The notes under the pieces are model-generated. The model ran no database searches and was not told the origin of the DNA. It saw nothing but the letters and a program-made list of their open reading frames with translations. Both the position numbers and the translations under genes were made by a program. A stretch of 64,000 nucleotides of DNA from an uncultured Erythrobacter sp. (GTDB lineage: Bacteria; Pseudomonadota; Alphaproteobacteria; Sphingomonadales; Sphingomonadaceae), in NCBI GenBank assembly GCA_947499505.1, contig CANMOQ010000001.1:478037-542036 (forward strand), in the 5' to 3' direction. Below are positions 47,000-58,066 of this stretch, one piece after another. The first letter of the stretch is position 1. Each line of letters starts with the position of its first letter.

Positions 47000-49021
47000 T
47001 CACTGATCCAGGAAAGAGCGCATCTTGCGTGACCGGCTTGGGTGCTTGAGCTTGCGCAGCGCCTTTGCTTCGATCTGACGGATGCGTTCGCGCGTCACAC
47101 TGAACTGCTGGCCCACTTCTTCCAAAGTGTGGTCGGTGTTCATGCCGATGCCAAAGCGCATCCGCAGCACGCGCTCTTCACGCGGGGTCAGCGATGCGAG
47201 CACGCGGGTAACGGTTTCCTTGAGGTTTGCCTGGATCGCGGCATCCACAGGGATGATCGCGTTCTTATCCTCAATGAAATCACCCAGGTGCGAATCTTCC
47301 TCATCGCCAATCGGCGTTTCGAGGCTGATCGGTTCCTTGGCGATCTTCATCACCTTGCGCACTTTTTCCAGAGGCATGGACAGGCGCGCGGCCATTTCCT
47401 CTGGGGTCGGCTCGCGGCCTTCCTCGTGCAGGAATTGACGCGAGGTCCGCACCAGCTTGTTGATGGTTTCGATCATGTGGACCGGAATACGGATCGTGCG
47501 CGCTTGGTCGGCAATCGAGCGGGTGATCGCCTGACGGATCCACCAGGTCGCATAGGTGCTGAATTTGTAGCCGCGGCGATATTCAAATTTATCAACCGCC
47601 TTCATCAGGCCAATATTTCCTTCTTGAATAAGATCAAGGAATTGCAGGCCGCGATTGGTGTATTTCTTGGCGATGGAGATCACCAGACGAAGGTTGGCTT
47701 CCACCATTTCCTTCTTGGCGATACGCGCCTCGCGCTCGCCCTTTTGCACCATGTTCACGATGCGGCGGAATTCCGGCAGAGCCATACCAGTGTTGGCGGC
47801 AATATCGGTGATTTCGGTGCGAATGCGCTCAACCGCTGCGCCTTCTTTCTCAACGAAAGCGGCCCATTTCTTGTCTTTCTTCGCGTTCGCCTTGATCCAG
47901 CTGTCGTCAAGCTCATTGCCGACATAGCTTTTGAGGAAGTCGATCCGCTTGATCTTGTGACGCTCTGCCAGACGCAGCATCTGGCCGCCCAGCGCGGTGA
48001 GGCGGCGGTTAAAGGCATAGAGATTGTCGACCAGGAATTCGATCTTGGTCGCGTGGAACTGCATGCTTTCGACTTCCGCCGTCAGCTCTTCGCCCAGTTT
48101 CTCGTATTTGTTCTCTTTGGCCTTCGGGAATTCATTGCCAGCAGCCAGAGTGTCGACCCGCTCAGCCTGAAGTTTTTCAAAGGTTTTGAACAGCTTGGTG
48201 ATGCGGGCAAAGCGCTCAATCGCATCTGGTTTAAGCGTGGCCTCCATCTGCGCGAGCGAAAGAGTGTTGTCCTCTTCCTCTTCTTCTTCGCTTTTGGAGC
48301 TGCCTTCTTCGCCTTCTTCATCCTCGTCGGATGTTTCGTCGCTGTCATCGTCATCATCGTCGCGGATGGTCGGGCCAGCGGTCTCTTCAGAGATTTCGCC
48401 GTCGTCATCATCCTCGGCGCCCTCTGCCATCTTGTCGGCAGGCGGTTCCTTGGAAAGCATCGCGTCCAGATCGAGGATCTCGCGCAGCTGCATTTCTTCG
48501 TTGTTGAGCGCCTCGGACCAATGGATGATCGCGTGGAATGTGATCGGGCTTTCGCACAGGCCGATGATCATCATGTCGCGGCCAGCTTCGATCCGCTTCG
48601 CAATCGCGATCTCGCCTTCGCGACTGAGCAATTCCACCGCGCCCATTTCGCGCAGGTACATGCGGACCGGGTCATCGGTGCGCTCGCCCGTGCCGGTCTT
48701 CTTGACCGCTGCGGCGGGTGCTTTTTTAGCGTCTTTCTTCTCGTCGCCGACCTGCATCTCTGCAACTTCGGCTTCTTGTTCCGCTTCGGCCTCGGCCTCT
48801 TCGTCGTTCTCGACGATTTGAACGCCCATTTCCGACAATGCGGTTTGGATGTCCTCGATCTGATCCGGGCTCATTTCACCAGACGGCAAAGCTTCGTTGA
48901 GCTCATCATAGGTGATGTAGCCCTTTTTCTTCGCCTTGGTCATGAGCTTCTTAACTGACGCCTCGTTGAGGTCGATCAGTGGAGCATCTTCTTTATCTTG
49001 CGCTTTAGCTTTTGAAGCCAT
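47000..49021 (-). CDS. rpoD: RNA polymerase primary sigma factor (sigma-70)
   Basis: Housekeeping sigma factor. Region 1.1 lies at about 1-80, followed by a long acidic, low-complexity insert (about 200-270, rich in Asp/Glu/Ser) between 1.1/1.2 and the core. Region 2 includes [20 protein letters not shown], and regions 3 and 4 end [20 protein letters not shown]. It has 673 aa from the ATG at 49021; the TTG at 49030 would be right against the dnaG stop. It follows dnaG by nine bases, the usual dnaG-rpoD order. Confidence 0.97.
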   Translation of the reverse strand: MASKAKAQDKEDAPLIDLNEASVKKLMTKAKKKGYITYDELNEALPSGEMSPDQIEDIQTALSEMGVQIVENDEEAEAEAEQEAEVAEMQVGDEKKDAKKAPAAAVKKTGTGERTDDPVRMYLREMGAVELLSREGEIAIAKRIEAGRDMMIIGLCESPITFHAIIHWSEALNNEEMQLREILDLDAMLSKEPPADKMAEGAEDDDDGEISEETAGPTIRDDDDDDSDETSDEDEEGEEGSSKSEEEEEEDNTLSLAQMEATLKPDAIERFARITKLFKTFEKLQAERVDTLAAGNEFPKAKENKYEKLGEELTAEVESMQFHATKIEFLVDNLYAFNRRLTALGGQMLRLAERHKIKRIDFLKSYVGNELDDSWIKANAKKDKKWAAFVEKEGAAVERIRTEITDIAANTGMALPEFRRIVNMVQKGEREARIAKKEMVEANLRLVISIAKKYTNRGLQFLDLIQEGNIGLMKAVDKFEYRRGYKFSTYATWWIRQAITRSIADQARTIRIPVHMIETINKLVRTSRQFLHEEGREPTPEEMAARLSMPLEKVRKVMKIAKEPISLETPIGDEEDSHLGDFIEDKNAIIPVDAAIQANLKETVTRVLASLTPREERVLRMRFGIGMNTDHTLEEVGQQFSVTRERIRQIEAKALRKLKHPSRSRKMRSFLDQ

Positions 49022-49030
49022 GGATCCCAA

Positions 49031-50944
49031 TTAGTCCGTTCTAAAGTCGCTCGCCGGATCGTCATCTGGCGTCGAGGTTAAATCTGTTGTCGCCGCTTGT
49101 GCGGCCTTGCGGCGCCCGAAGGCCTTCAATCGATCATTCAATAATGTCTGGCTTTGTCGTAACCGGGCTTGCTCAGCCATCGATCCTTCAGGGTCTTCGT
49201 CAAACCTAGCGATGGTTGCCAATAGCGCAGCATCCAGCGCAGGTCTTTCGACCAGTAACGACACAGCTTCAGCCAATTCCTCGCTCGCATCACTCGGTGT
49301 GGTGCCTTCTCTGAGGAAAGCATAACGACTATCGTCCGGTGGGGCGGGAAGGCCTTGCGCCTCTGATATGGCGTTTGTGCCTCCCGAATCAAGCGTTTCT
49401 GCAAGTTCGAACAAGGATTCCACCAGATCATTTGTTTTCGGGTCGAGCTGAGCGAGCCGGGTGAGCGCCTCTGAGTGGCGTGAAATCTCGTGTGGATGGC
49501 GCACGAGGCCTGCGATGACGGCGCGCGATAGAGCATCGCGCATCCCGCCTGACATGGCGCGTTGCAATTGGCCGCGCGCCTCCGCTGACAGGGTTGGATT
49601 GCGCGGTTTGCCAAAGCCTTGGCGGTCGCCGCCGCGCCAGTTGGAGCTTGATCCGCCGCGCGGCTCTCTCGGCGGGAAGGCAAAGGCGGAATAACGGTCC
49701 AGCAATTCGCGGCGGTAGAGGGCCGCAATGTCTCCGTGCCCGATGGTGTCGACATGATCGAGCAGGCGTTTCTTGAGACCCGCCTTGGCCTCGGGACTAT
49801 CCAGCGGCTGCGCATCACGCTCAAATTCCCACAGAGTTTCCAGCAGGCTGGCAGGTTCGCTCAACAATTTCTCCATTGCCTGCGGCCCGCTTTTTGCGAT
49901 CAGATCGTCCGGGTCCATGCCGCTGGGCAGGCGCACAATGTTGAGTGAGCGCCCCGGCGCAAGCATCGGCAGGGCGCGGCCAATCGCGCGCATCGCCGCC
50001 TTTTGCCCCGCATTGTCACCATCAAAGCACAGGGTTGGCACCTCGACCATGCGCCACAACATTTCCAGCTGCATCTCAGTCAGCGCCGTGCCTAGCGGCG
50101 CGACGGCATCCTCAAACCCCGCCTGTGCCAGCGCGACGACATCCATATAGCCTTCGACCACGATCACCCGGTTCGTTTGCCGAGAGGCGGGGGAGGCGCG
50201 GTGCAGGTTGTAAAGCGTGCGGCCCTTGTCGAACAGCGGGGTGTCCGGCGAATTGAGATATTTCGCAATACCCTCGCGCTTACCCAAAATGCGCCCGCCA
50301 AAGGCAATCACCCGCCCGCGTGCATCCTGGATCGGCAGCATGATGCGGCCCCGGAAGCGGTCGTATTTGGTGCCATCAACGGTGGCGATCCGCATGCCGG
50401 TTTCAACCAGCATCGTCTCGTCAAACTTGGATAGCGCGCCCGCAAGCGCCTGCTTATTTTCTGGCGCATAGCCGAAGCCGAATTCATCCAGCACTTTGCG
50501 GGTGAGGCCGCGGCCTTTCAAATATTCCTGAGCCTCGCGCGCTTCTGCGCTCGATCCGCTGCGCAGATTGTCCATGAACCATTGCTGCGCATCGGTGGTT
50601 ACATCGATCAGGCTGGCGCGCTTTTCCGCCTTCTTCGCCGCCACGGGGTCGGGCGCGGGGACCTCCATCCCAGCTTCAGCGGCCAATTCTTTGACCGCAT
50701 CCATAAAGCCCATGCCGCGTTGGTCGGTCATCCACCGGATCACATCGCCATGCGCGCCGCAGCCAAAGCAGTGATAGAAGCCCTTTTGGTCATTGACCGT
50801 AAAGCTGGGCGATTTCTCGTCGTGAAACGGGCAGCACGCTTTCCACTCGCGCCCGGCCTTTTGCAGCTTGTCGGTGCGCATGATGACCGTCGACAGCGTC
50901 ACACGCGCGCGCAGTTCGTCCAGCCATTGCGGGGAAAGTGCCAT
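49031..50944 (-). CDS. dnaG: DNA primase
   Basis: Makes RNA primers at replication forks. N-terminal zinc-binding CPFHDEKSPSFTVNDQKGFY then HCFGCGAHGDVIRWM. TOPRIM catalytic core includes VIVVEGYMDVVALAQAGF and the acidic CFDGDNAGQKAAMRA. A helicase-interaction C-terminal domain follows from about 440, with a short Gly/Ser/Arg-rich link (REPRGGSSSNWRGGDRQG). It has 637 aa. YqeY precedes it by 71 bases, rpoD follows; this is the macromolecular-synthesis operon. Confidence 0.97.
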   Translation of the reverse strand: MALSPQWLDELRARVTLSTVIMRTDKLQKAGREWKACCPFHDEKSPSFTVNDQKGFYHCFGCGAHGDVIRWMTDQRGMGFMDAVKELAAEAGMEVPAPDPVAAKKAEKRASLIDVTTDAQQWFMDNLRSGSSAEAREAQEYLKGRGLTRKVLDEFGFGYAPENKQALAGALSKFDETMLVETGMRIATVDGTKYDRFRGRIMLPIQDARGRVIAFGGRILGKREGIAKYLNSPDTPLFDKGRTLYNLHRASPASRQTNRVIVVEGYMDVVALAQAGFEDAVAPLGTALTEMQLEMLWRMVEVPTLCFDGDNAGQKAAMRAIGRALPMLAPGRSLNIVRLPSGMDPDDLIAKSGPQAMEKLLSEPASLLETLWEFERDAQPLDSPEAKAGLKKRLLDHVDTIGHGDIAALYRRELLDRYSAFAFPPREPRGGSSSNWRGGDRQGFGKPRNPTLSAEARGQLQRAMSGGMRDALSRAVIAGLVRHPHEISRHSEALTRLAQLDPKTNDLVESLFELAETLDSGGTNAISEAQGLPAPPDDSRYAFLREGTTPSDASEELAEAVSLLVERPALDAALLATIARFDEDPEGSMAEQARLRQSQTLLNDRLKAFGRRKAAQAATTDLTSTPDDDPASDFRTD

Positions 50945-51015
50945 AAGAAGAAAATGCGCCTAGTCGCCGCTGCAATCAAGCGCGGCTTGTGGAACAATCT
51001 GTGCGTGATCGCGCC

Positions 51016-51465
51016 TTAAGAAAGCGCAGCTTTGACCAGCCCGCTCGCCATGCCGCCGTCGAGCAGCGCGCCGTGGCGCTTTTTCAGCTCGCCCATGACC
51101 CGGCCCATATCTTTCATGCTGTCCGCGCCAAGCTCTGCCTTGATTGCGGCGATAGCGGCGGCCGTTTCTTCCTCGCTCATCATTGTTGGCAGGAATTCCT
51201 CAATCACTGCCAGCTCTGCCTTCTCCTTCGCCGCGAGCTCATCGCGTCCGCCGGTTTCGTACATCTCAATCGATTCGCGGCGTTGCTTGGCCATTTTCTG
51301 GAGGACTGACGTCACCAGCTCATCATCCGGCACTTCTTTGCTAGACGTGCGCAATTCAATATCGCGGTCCTTAATCTTGGCGGAGATCTGGCGCAGAGTT
51401 GCTGTGCGCTCCTTTTCGCCTGCCTTCATCGCGGAAATCGTGGCGGCTTTGATGGTGTCGCGCAT
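51016..51465 (-). CDS. GatB/YqeY family protein
   Basis: A 149-aa helical protein resembling the tail domain of GatB, the amidotransferase subunit. Motif RDTIKAATISAMKAGEKERT at the N-terminus and PTMMSEEETAAAIAAIKAEL in the middle. The ending MGELKKRHGALLDGGMASGLVKAAL has the conserved GxMKxR-like helix pattern. The role is uncertain; it is a common upstream neighbour of dnaG-rpoD in alphaproteobacteria. It diverges from carA. Confidence 0.9.
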   Translation of the reverse strand: MRDTIKAATISAMKAGEKERTATLRQISAKIKDRDIELRTSSKEVPDDELVTSVLQKMAKQRRESIEMYETGGRDELAAKEKAELAVIEEFLPTMMSEEETAAAIAAIKAELGADSMKDMGRVMGELKKRHGALLDGGMASGLVKAALS

Positions 51466-51610
51466 TATGTGGTCTTTCTTGTGGATGGTTTAAGCCAACT
51501 GGCTCTTTAGCTGAGATATGGGCCCTGACATAGGTTGACGTGGGCGAGGTGCAAGCTTAGCCCATGGGTCTTAGCGACATTGCTGGAAACCCACTGACTC
51601 GGAGCGCCCT

Positions 51611-52792
51611 ATGGCCGACACCGCATCTTCTCGCGCGCAACCCACTGGCGCGACAGGAGTCCTTGTTCTGGCCGATGGTTCGGTGATCTGGGGACGCGGC
51701 TTCGGCGCTGCCGGCGAAAACGTCGGCGAGGTCTGCTTCAACACCGCGATGACCGGCTATCAAGAGGTGATGACCGACCCCAGCTATGCGGCGCAGATCG
51801 TCACGTTCACCTTCCCGCACATCGGCAATGTCGGCACCAATGGCGAAGACATTGAAAGCCAGGTGGAGGGCGCGGTTGGCTGCGTCGTGCGCGAGGATGT
51901 GACGGAGCCATCAAACTTCCGCTCGGCTGAACGCTTCACCGAATGGATGACGGCCAATGGCAAGATCGGGCTCGCCGGAGTTGATACCCGCGCGCTGACC
52001 CGCCGCATCCGCCTGTCCGGCGCGCCCAATGCCGTGATTGCGCATTCGCCCAGCGGTACTTTCGACATTCCCGCGTTGATCAAGCGCGCGCAGGATTGGG
52101 CCGGGCTAGAGGGCATGGACCTCGCTAGCCGTGTTTCGCGTGATACTCAGGAAAGCTGGGAAGGCGGATATTGGCGCCTCGGTCACGGCTATGGCCGCGC
52201 AGCCCGTGATACGACCCCGCATGTGGTCGCGATTGATTACGGCGCGAAAGACAACATCTTTCGCAATCTGGTGCGGGCCGGCGCGAAAGTGACCGTGGTG
52301 CCCGCGCAGACCTCGTTGGAGGATATCCTCGCGCTATCACCTGATGGCGTGTTCCTGTCGAACGGGCCGGGCGATCCGGCGGCAACCGGTGAGTTCGCGG
52401 TGCCGGTAATCAAGGCTCTGCTGGAGCGTGATATGCCGCTGTTCGGAATTTGCCTCGGTCACCAGATGCTGGCGCTCGCCGCGGGCGCGAAGACGGTGAA
52501 AATGCACCAGGGACACCGCGGCGCGAACCATCCGGTTCAGCGCGTTGGCAAGGGCTGGGGCGAGACGCTGGAGCTGGTCGAGATCACCAGCATGAATCAC
52601 GGCTTTGCAGTGGATGCGGATAGCCTGCCTGACACGCTTGAGCAGACCCACGTATCGCTGTTCGATGGCTCAAACTGCGGGATTTCGGTGAAGGGCAAGC
52701 GCGCGTTCGGTGTGCAATACCACCCAGAAGCCTCTCCGGGCCCGCAAGACAGCTTCTATCTGTTTGAAAAATTTGTTGGAGGTCTAAAGTGA
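51611..52792 (+). CDS. carA: Carbamoyl-phosphate synthase small subunit (glutaminase)
   Basis: Glutamine amidotransferase subunit feeding ammonia to CarB for arginine and pyrimidines. N-terminal domain: GFGAAGENVGEVCFNTAMTG and later IGLAGVDTRALTRRIRLSGA. Class-I glutaminase domain: nucleophile Cys in LFGICLGHQMLALAAGAKTV, and the catalytic His/Glu in GVQYHPEASPGPQDSFYLFE. It has 393 aa. Three small exported proteins separate it from carB, the first overlapping its stop. Confidence 0.97.
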   Translation: MADTASSRAQPTGATGVLVLADGSVIWGRGFGAAGENVGEVCFNTAMTGYQEVMTDPSYAAQIVTFTFPHIGNVGTNGEDIESQVEGAVGCVVREDVTEPSNFRSAERFTEWMTANGKIGLAGVDTRALTRRIRLSGAPNAVIAHSPSGTFDIPALIKRAQDWAGLEGMDLASRVSRDTQESWEGGYWRLGHGYGRAARDTTPHVVAIDYGAKDNIFRNLVRAGAKVTVVPAQTSLEDILALSPDGVFLSNGPGDPAATGEFAVPVIKALLERDMPLFGICLGHQMLALAAGAKTVKMHQGHRGANHPVQRVGKGWGETLELVEITSMNHGFAVDADSLPDTLEQTHVSLFDGSNCGISVKGKRAFGVQYHPEASPGPQDSFYLFEKFVGGLK

Positions 52793-53109
52793 TGGTCCGA
52801 ATAATGATTTGCGGTTTGTCAGTGCTTGCTCTCGCGGCCTGCTCCAACCCCGCCAGCGATCTTGCGCATCAGGGCGAGGAGCAACCGCTCAATCGCGCGC
52901 AATATGAGCACATCATCACCGAATGCGAGCTTACCGATGCCAGCTTTGGCTCTGACAGCTTCGGCCGCTCGCAAATTGTGCTCAGTAGCCTGCGTGACAA
53001 TGATGCGATGGTGAACATGATTGTCTGCGTGAAGGGCCAGTTTAAAGAACTGAACGCTGAGGCAACGATCAAGCTGCCCGACGGCCAAATGCAAGTGCCA
53101 TCCTTCTGA
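52792..53109 (+). CDS. Small lipoprotein between carA and carB (1)
   Basis: A 105-aa predicted lipoprotein with signal MVRIMICGLSVLALAACSN (lipobox AACS). The remainder holds two Cys (ITECELTD and MIVCVKGQFK). The ATG at 52792 shares its A with the carA stop (GTG at 52789 is an alternative), and GGAGGT lies upstream. Not recognised. It is the first of three small exported proteins and ends in a TGATG overlap with the next. Confidence 0.75.
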   Translation: MVRIMICGLSVLALAACSNPASDLAHQGEEQPLNRAQYEHIITECELTDASFGSDSFGRSQIVLSSLRDNDAMVNMIVCVKGQFKELNAEATIKLPDGQMQVPSF

Positions 53110-53618
53110 TGCGCAATGCGCGCGCCTTTCTTGCCGCGATGGCGATGCTGCCCCTTGCGGCGTGCGAAAATCCATTCGAAGATAAAGATTGGCGTGAGGG
53201 CGATGAGGCCGCTGAGGAATGCGCCGCGCGCCTGTCCGGCAAGCTTGAAGTGAAGCAATTGTTGGAGGCGGCCGAGGGGCAGGTGGTCCCGACCTATGCT
53301 TTCGACATCACCAAGATGGAACTGATGGCGATCAATGAGATGATCGTTCCCGCCTCCGGGGATTCGCGCGGCTCGTTGCGCACCTCTGCTTTTGGCGCGA
53401 CCGCGCCGCCTGTTGCCGCCTTTATGGAGCTGAGCGTGACGGAAGATGGCGCGTTCTATTTCGGTGAAGATCCCTCGCTCTACCGCGTGCGCGGTAGGGC
53501 GCTACCGGGTGATCAGGTGCTTGCCACCGGATGCGCCATGCAAAAGCCGGGAATGCGCCTGATCAGTTTCAAGCTTCAGAACTCGAGCGGCGGTAGCGCC
53601 GATGGCGGGGGCGTGTAA
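53109..53618 (+). CDS. Lipoprotein between carA and carB (2)
   Basis: A 169-aa predicted lipoprotein with signal MRNARAFLAAMAMLPLAACE (lipobox AACE). After it come an acidic stretch (EDKDWREGDEAAEECAARLS) and a mixed alpha/beta region, ending in a Gly/Ser-rich tail. The ATG overlaps the previous stop (TGATG). No named family is recognised. Conserved cysteines at EECAAR and TGCAMQ. Confidence 0.75.
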   Translation: MRNARAFLAAMAMLPLAACENPFEDKDWREGDEAAEECAARLSGKLEVKQLLEAAEGQVVPTYAFDITKMELMAINEMIVPASGDSRGSLRTSAFGATAPPVAAFMELSVTEDGAFYFGEDPSLYRVRGRALPGDQVLATGCAMQKPGMRLISFKLQNSSGGSADGGGV

Positions 53619-53621
53619 CCG

Positions 53622-54029
53622 ATGGTCAGCCACACAAAGCTGCTGCTCTCCTGCACCTGCGCGGCATTGTTCGTCAGCGGTTCGGCCTGCGCCGCGCCGG
53701 CGAAGCAGGAGCAATATCTGATCGAAGACTATGACGCGGCAAAGCATGATGATGCTATCAAGGCCACCGCGCGCTATCAGATCGAAATTTACTCCGGCGC
53801 GGGCATTCCTGGAACGGCTGGTGCCGACCAATATTACCGCGAGCCGAAGAAAGTGCTCCAGGCGATTGTTGATCAGTGCCAGCTTGGCCGGACGATCTAT
53901 TCGCAAGCGACCGATGGCGTTTCATTGCTCACGATAGTCGATCCGAAACTCTCTGAAGAGAAGGTCGCCTGTGTCCGCTCAGCCGAAGATGTCGGCTTAC
54001 GCCTAAGAATTTGGGGCACCAACGGATGA
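53622..54029 (+). CDS. Secreted protein between carA and carB (3)
   Basis: A 135-aa protein with a signal peptide (MVSHTKLLLSCTCAALFVSG, with SACAAPAKQ as the processed end or a lipobox SAC). After this come YRIEDYD-like stretches and two Cys (QCQLGR and KVACVRS). It starts four bases after the previous stop. Not recognised. The three genes are in tandem and may be co-transcribed with carA and carB. Confidence 0.7.
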   Translation: MVSHTKLLLSCTCAALFVSGSACAAPAKQEQYLIEDYDAAKHDDAIKATARYQIEIYSGAGIPGTAGADQYYREPKKVLQAIVDQCQLGRTIYSQATDGVSLLTIVDPKLSEEKVACVRSAEDVGLRLRIWGTNG

Positions 54030-54085
54030 TCCCCGCCGCCATGCCTCTCACCCACCACAACCATCCTTTTAAGGGTCACGCCTAG

Positions 54086-57000
54086 ATGCCCAAACGCAGC
54101 GACATATCTTCCATTCTCGTCATTGGTGCAGGGCCGATCATCATCGGTCAGGCGTGCGAGTTCGATTACTCGGGCACTCAGGCGATTAAGGCGCTGAAAG
54201 AGGAAGGTTACCGGGTCATTCTGGTCAATTCCAACCCAGCCACGATCATGACCGATCCGGAATTCGCCGATCGCACCTATGTGGAGCCGATCACGCCAGA
54301 GATCGTCACCAAAATCATCGAAAAAGAGCGCGCGGCGCATCCTGATGAGAAAATGGCCTTGCTGCCGACGATGGGCGGGCAAACCGCGCTTAACTGCGCG
54401 CTCGCACTGGATGCGGATGGCACGTTGGAGAAATTCGGCGTTGAGATGATCGGTGCAAAGGCAGATGCGATTGATAAGGCGGAGAACCGCCAGCGCTTCC
54501 GCGATGCGATGGATTCCATTGGCCTTGAAAGCGCACGCAGCGGTGTCGCCAACACGCTGGAAGAAGCGCGCGAAATTCTGGAGCGCACTGGCTTGCCATC
54601 GATTATCCGGCCCAGCTTCACGCTTGGCGGCACAGGCGGCGGCATCGCCTATAACAAGGCGGAGTTCGACAAGATCGTCTCCGAAGGGCTCGACGCATCG
54701 CCCACCACCGAGGTTCTGATCGAGGAATCGCTGCTCGGTTGGAAAGAATATGAGATGGAGGTCGTGCGCGACCGCAAGGACAATTGCATCATCATCTGCT
54801 CGATTGAGAACGTCGATGCGATGGGCGTGCACACTGGCGACAGCATAACGGTCGCCCCCGCGCTGACGCTGACTGACAAAGAATATCAGATCATGCGCAC
54901 CGCCAGCCTCAATGTGCTGCGCGAGATTGGCGTGGAAACCGGCGGGTCGAACGTGCAATTCGCGGTCAATCCCAAGGATGGCCGCTTGATTGTGATCGAG
55001 ATGAACCCGCGCGTGTCGCGCTCATCTGCGCTGGCTTCCAAAGCCACCGGCTTCCCGATTGCCCGCGTCGCGGCGAAACTGGCGGTGGGATACACGCTGG
55101 ACGAGATCACCAATGAGATCACCGGCGCGACCCCGGCCAGCTTTGAACCGACGATTGATTATGTCGTTACCAAGATCCCGCGCTTTGCGTTTGAGAAATT
55201 CAAAGGGTCAGAGGCGAAGCTTTCCACCGCAATGAAATCGGTCGGCGAAGTGATGGCGATTGGCCGCAACTTCCAGGAATCCATGCAGAAGGCATTGCGC
55301 GGTCTGGAAACCGGGCTCGACGGGTTCAACCGCGTCCGCGAGCTAGAAGGGGTGAGCCGCGATGTCGTCACCGCCGCGCTCAGCCAGCGCACACCGGACC
55401 GCCTTCTGAATGTTGCTCAGGCCATGCGCGAGGGCATGACGCCGGAAGATATTCAGCCGATCACCGGCTATGACATGTGGTTCCTGCGCCAGATTGAGGC
55501 GATTGTCGCGGCAGAGAATGACATTGCTCAACACGGTCTGCCGCAAGACGCGGACGGACTGCGCGCGCTCAAAGCCATGGGCTTTTCTGACAAGCGGCTG
55601 GCGACTTTGGCGGTGAGGTCCGTCGGGGTTGCGGGCGGCATGGCAGAGACACAGGCAAAGCGCAGCGGGCTGCTGCATGATGCGCTCCACGCGATGGCGG
55701 GTGCAACCAGCGAAGATGAAGTGCGCGCGCTGCGCGAACGTCTGGGCGTGCGCCCTGTGTTTAAGCGGATCGACAGCTGCGCTGCCGAATTTGAGGCGAT
55801 CACGCCCTATATGTACTCGACCTATGAGGCGCCGACATTCGGAGAGCCGGAGTGCGAGGCGGACCCATCGGATCGCAAGAAGATTGTTATTCTGGGCGGC
55901 GGTCCGAACCGTATCGGACAGGGTATCGAGTTCGATTATTGCTGCGTCCACGCCTGCTTCGCGCTGGAAGAGGTTGGGTTTGAGACCATCATGGTCAATT
56001 GCAATCCAGAGACCGTTTCGACCGACTACGACACATCGGACCGGCTTTATTTTGAGCCGCTGACAGCGGAAGATGTGCTGGAGATTTTGCGGGTCGAGCA
56101 ATCCACCGGAGAGCTCGTGGGTGTGATCGTGCAGTTTGGCGGGCAGACGCCGCTGAAACTTGCTCAGGCGCTGGAGGATGCAGGCATTCCGATCCTGGGT
56201 ACATCGCCTGATGCGATTGACCTGGCCGAAGACCGCGAGCGCTTTGCCAAGCTCGTCAACAAGCTCAACCTGAAGCAGCCGGCTAATGGCATCGCGCGCA
56301 GCCGCGATGAAGCCGCCGCCGTCGCTGCGCATATCGGCTATCCCGTGCTGCTGAGGCCATCCTATGTGCTAGGCGGGCGGGCGATGGAAATCGTCGATTC
56401 TGAGGCTCAGCTTGATGATTACATCAACACCGCCGTTAACGTCTCGGGCGAGAGCCCCGTGCTGATCGACCAATATCTGCGCGATGCGATTGAGTGCGAT
56501 GTCGATGCTTTGTGCGATGGCGAAGAAGTGCGCGTCGCCGCCGTGATGCAGCATATCGAAGAGGCGGGCGTGCATTCCGGCGACAGCGCCTGCACACTGC
56601 CGCCATATTCGCTGCCGCCAGAAACCATCGCTGAAATGGAGCGTCAGGCAGAAGCGCTGGCATTTGCTCTGGGTGTGCGCGGCCTGATGAACATTCAGTT
56701 TGCGGTAAAGGAAGAGGGCGACAAGCAGGTCGTCTATCTGATCGAGGTGAACCCGCGCGCCAGCCGCACGGTGCCGTTCGTGGCCAAAGCCATCGGCCAG
56801 CCTGTGGCCAAGATCGCTGCTCGCGTCATGGCGGGCGAGAAACTGGCGGACTTCCCGGCCTTCCGCCGCGATTTGCCTTATATGGCGATCAAAGAGGCGG
56901 TGTTCCCATTCGCTCGCTTCCCAGGCGCCGATCCGATCTTGACCCCGGAAATGAAATCAACCGGCGAAGTGATGGGCATCGACACCAATTTCGAGGCCGC

Positions 57001-57439
57001 CTTCCTCAAATCGCAATTGGGCGCAGGCATGACCCTGCCACGCGAAGGCACTGTGTTTGTCTCGGTCAAGAACAGCGACAAGAGCGTGATCGTGCCCGCC
57101 GTGCGCGGTATGATCGACAAAGGCTTCAAAGTGGTCGCGACCGGCGGCACTCAGACCTATCTGGCCGAGCAGGGTTTGGCAGTTGAGAAGGTCAATAAGG
57201 TCGCAGAAGGCCAGCCGCATATCGTCGACAAAATCATCGACGGCGAGATCGCACTGATCTTCAACACGACCGAAGGTTGGCAATCGCTGCGGGACTCAAA
57301 ATCGATCCGCGCCACCGCTTTGGAAAAGAAGGTTCCGTACTACACAACGGCCACCGCATCGAAGGCTGCGGCGGCGGCAATTGGCGCTGTAAAGCCAAGC
57401 CAGCTTGAAGTCCGCGCATTGCAGGACTATTATAGCTAG
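54086..57439 (+). CDS. carB: Carbamoyl-phosphate synthase large subunit
   Basis: Synthetase subunit making carbamoyl phosphate from bicarbonate, ATP and ammonia. Two ATP-grasp halves: the first starts [20 protein letters not shown] with [16 protein letters not shown], the second starts [23 protein letters not shown] at about residue 600 with [15 protein letters not shown]. The MGS-like allosteric domain lies at the C-terminus (about 980-1117, [20 protein letters not shown]). It has 1117 aa, normal for the family. The greA gene follows after 113 bases. Confidence 0.98.
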   Translation: MPKRSDISSILVIGAGPIIIGQACEFDYSGTQAIKALKEEGYRVILVNSNPATIMTDPEFADRTYVEPITPEIVTKIIEKERAAHPDEKMALLPTMGGQTALNCALALDADGTLEKFGVEMIGAKADAIDKAENRQRFRDAMDSIGLESARSGVANTLEEAREILERTGLPSIIRPSFTLGGTGGGIAYNKAEFDKIVSEGLDASPTTEVLIEESLLGWKEYEMEVVRDRKDNCIIICSIENVDAMGVHTGDSITVAPALTLTDKEYQIMRTASLNVLREIGVETGGSNVQFAVNPKDGRLIVIEMNPRVSRSSALASKATGFPIARVAAKLAVGYTLDEITNEITGATPASFEPTIDYVVTKIPRFAFEKFKGSEAKLSTAMKSVGEVMAIGRNFQESMQKALRGLETGLDGFNRVRELEGVSRDVVTAALSQRTPDRLLNVAQAMREGMTPEDIQPITGYDMWFLRQIEAIVAAENDIAQHGLPQDADGLRALKAMGFSDKRLATLAVRSVGVAGGMAETQAKRSGLLHDALHAMAGATSEDEVRALRERLGVRPVFKRIDSCAAEFEAITPYMYSTYEAPTFGEPECEADPSDRKKIVILGGGPNRIGQGIEFDYCCVHACFALEEVGFETIMVNCNPETVSTDYDTSDRLYFEPLTAEDVLEILRVEQSTGELVGVIVQFGGQTPLKLAQALEDAGIPILGTSPDAIDLAEDRERFAKLVNKLNLKQPANGIARSRDEAAAVAAHIGYPVLLRPSYVLGGRAMEIVDSEAQLDDYINTAVNVSGESPVLIDQYLRDAIECDVDALCDGEEVRVAAVMQHIEEAGVHSGDSACTLPPYSLPPETIAEMERQAEALAFALGVRGLMNIQFAVKEEGDKQVVYLIEVNPRASRTVPFVAKAIGQPVAKIAARVMAGEKLADFPAFRRDLPYMAIKEAVFPFARFPGADPILTPEMKSTGEVMGIDTNFEAAFLKSQLGAGMTLPREGTVFVSVKNSDKSVIVPAVRGMIDKGFKVVATGGTQTYLAEQGLAVEKVNKVAEGQPHIVDKIIDGEIALIFNTTEGWQSLRDSKSIRATALEKKVPYYTTATASKAAAAAIGAVKPSQLEVRALQDYYS

Positions 57440-57552
57440 GTAATACAGCGAAGTTTCCCGACATTTCGATGCAATCTCGCCGCCTCGGCAGAAGCGGTGA
57501 TGCATGAAATGACCCATAGTTTCGGGCACTTACGTCAATAGAAAGAGACGGA

Positions 57553-58029
57553 ATGGCGACGATGGAAAAAGTTCCAATGCTGGCTGAGGGCTATGAGCGG
57601 CTAACCACCGATCTGAAGGCTTTGCGTGATGAACGCCCGAAAATTGTTGATGCGATCGAGGAAGCTCGCGCGCATGGCGATTTGTCGGAGAATGCGGAAT
57701 ATCACGCTGCAAAAGAGCGTCAGGGCCAGGTCGAAGCCATGATTGGCGATATCGAAAGCAAGGTCAGCCGCGCTCAGATTATCGACCCATCGACGCTGAC
57801 TGGCGACAAAATCGTGTTCGGCGCGACCGTCACCTTGCTCGACGATGATGACAAGCCGATCAAGTATCAGATCGTTGGTGAGACCGAGGCTGATGCCGCC
57901 GCTGGTCGCATTTCGTTCAGCTCGCCATTGGCGCGCGCGATGATCGGCAAACAGGTCGAAGACGAGATCGAAGTGACGGTGCCGTCTGGCGACAAGTTCT
58001 ACCTCGTCGACAAGATCGAATTCATCTAA
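57553..58029 (+). CDS. greA: Transcription elongation factor GreA
   Basis: Stimulates cleavage of backtracked RNA in stalled RNA polymerase. The N-terminal coiled coil is [20 protein letters not shown], with the acidic tip [20 protein letters not shown]. The FKBP-like C-terminal domain reads [20 protein letters not shown] and ends [11 protein letters not shown]. It has 158 aa. The carB-greA order is common in alphaproteobacteria. A hairpin follows the stop. Confidence 0.96.
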   Translation: MATMEKVPMLAEGYERLTTDLKALRDERPKIVDAIEEARAHGDLSENAEYHAAKERQGQVEAMIGDIESKVSRAQIIDPSTLTGDKIVFGATVTLLDDDDKPIKYQIVGETEADAAAGRISFSSPLARAMIGKQVEDEIEVTVPSGDKFYLVDKIEFI

Positions 58030-58040
58030 ATTTTGCGGGA

Positions 58041-58066
58041 GAAGCTGCTCTACTTGAGCAGCTTTT
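58041..58066. terminator. Hairpin shared by convergent greA and GNAT genes
   Basis: AAGCTGCTC pairs with GAGCAGCTT (loop TACTT) and is followed by TTTT rightward; the leftward strand reads CTTCTCCCGC after it. The right half encodes the last residues of the GNAT protein. It probably terminates greA transcription. Confidence 0.65.

Noticed and set aside
47042..48958. 638-codon open frame on the plus strand opposite rpoD
   Set aside because: It is the antisense of the rpoD coding sequence, which has clear sigma-70 motifs; the plus-strand translation is low-complexity Phe/Leu/Arg and shows no family.
53897..54958. 353-codon minus-strand frame opposite carB
   Set aside because: Shadow of carB, whose ATP-grasp motifs are intact on the plus strand.
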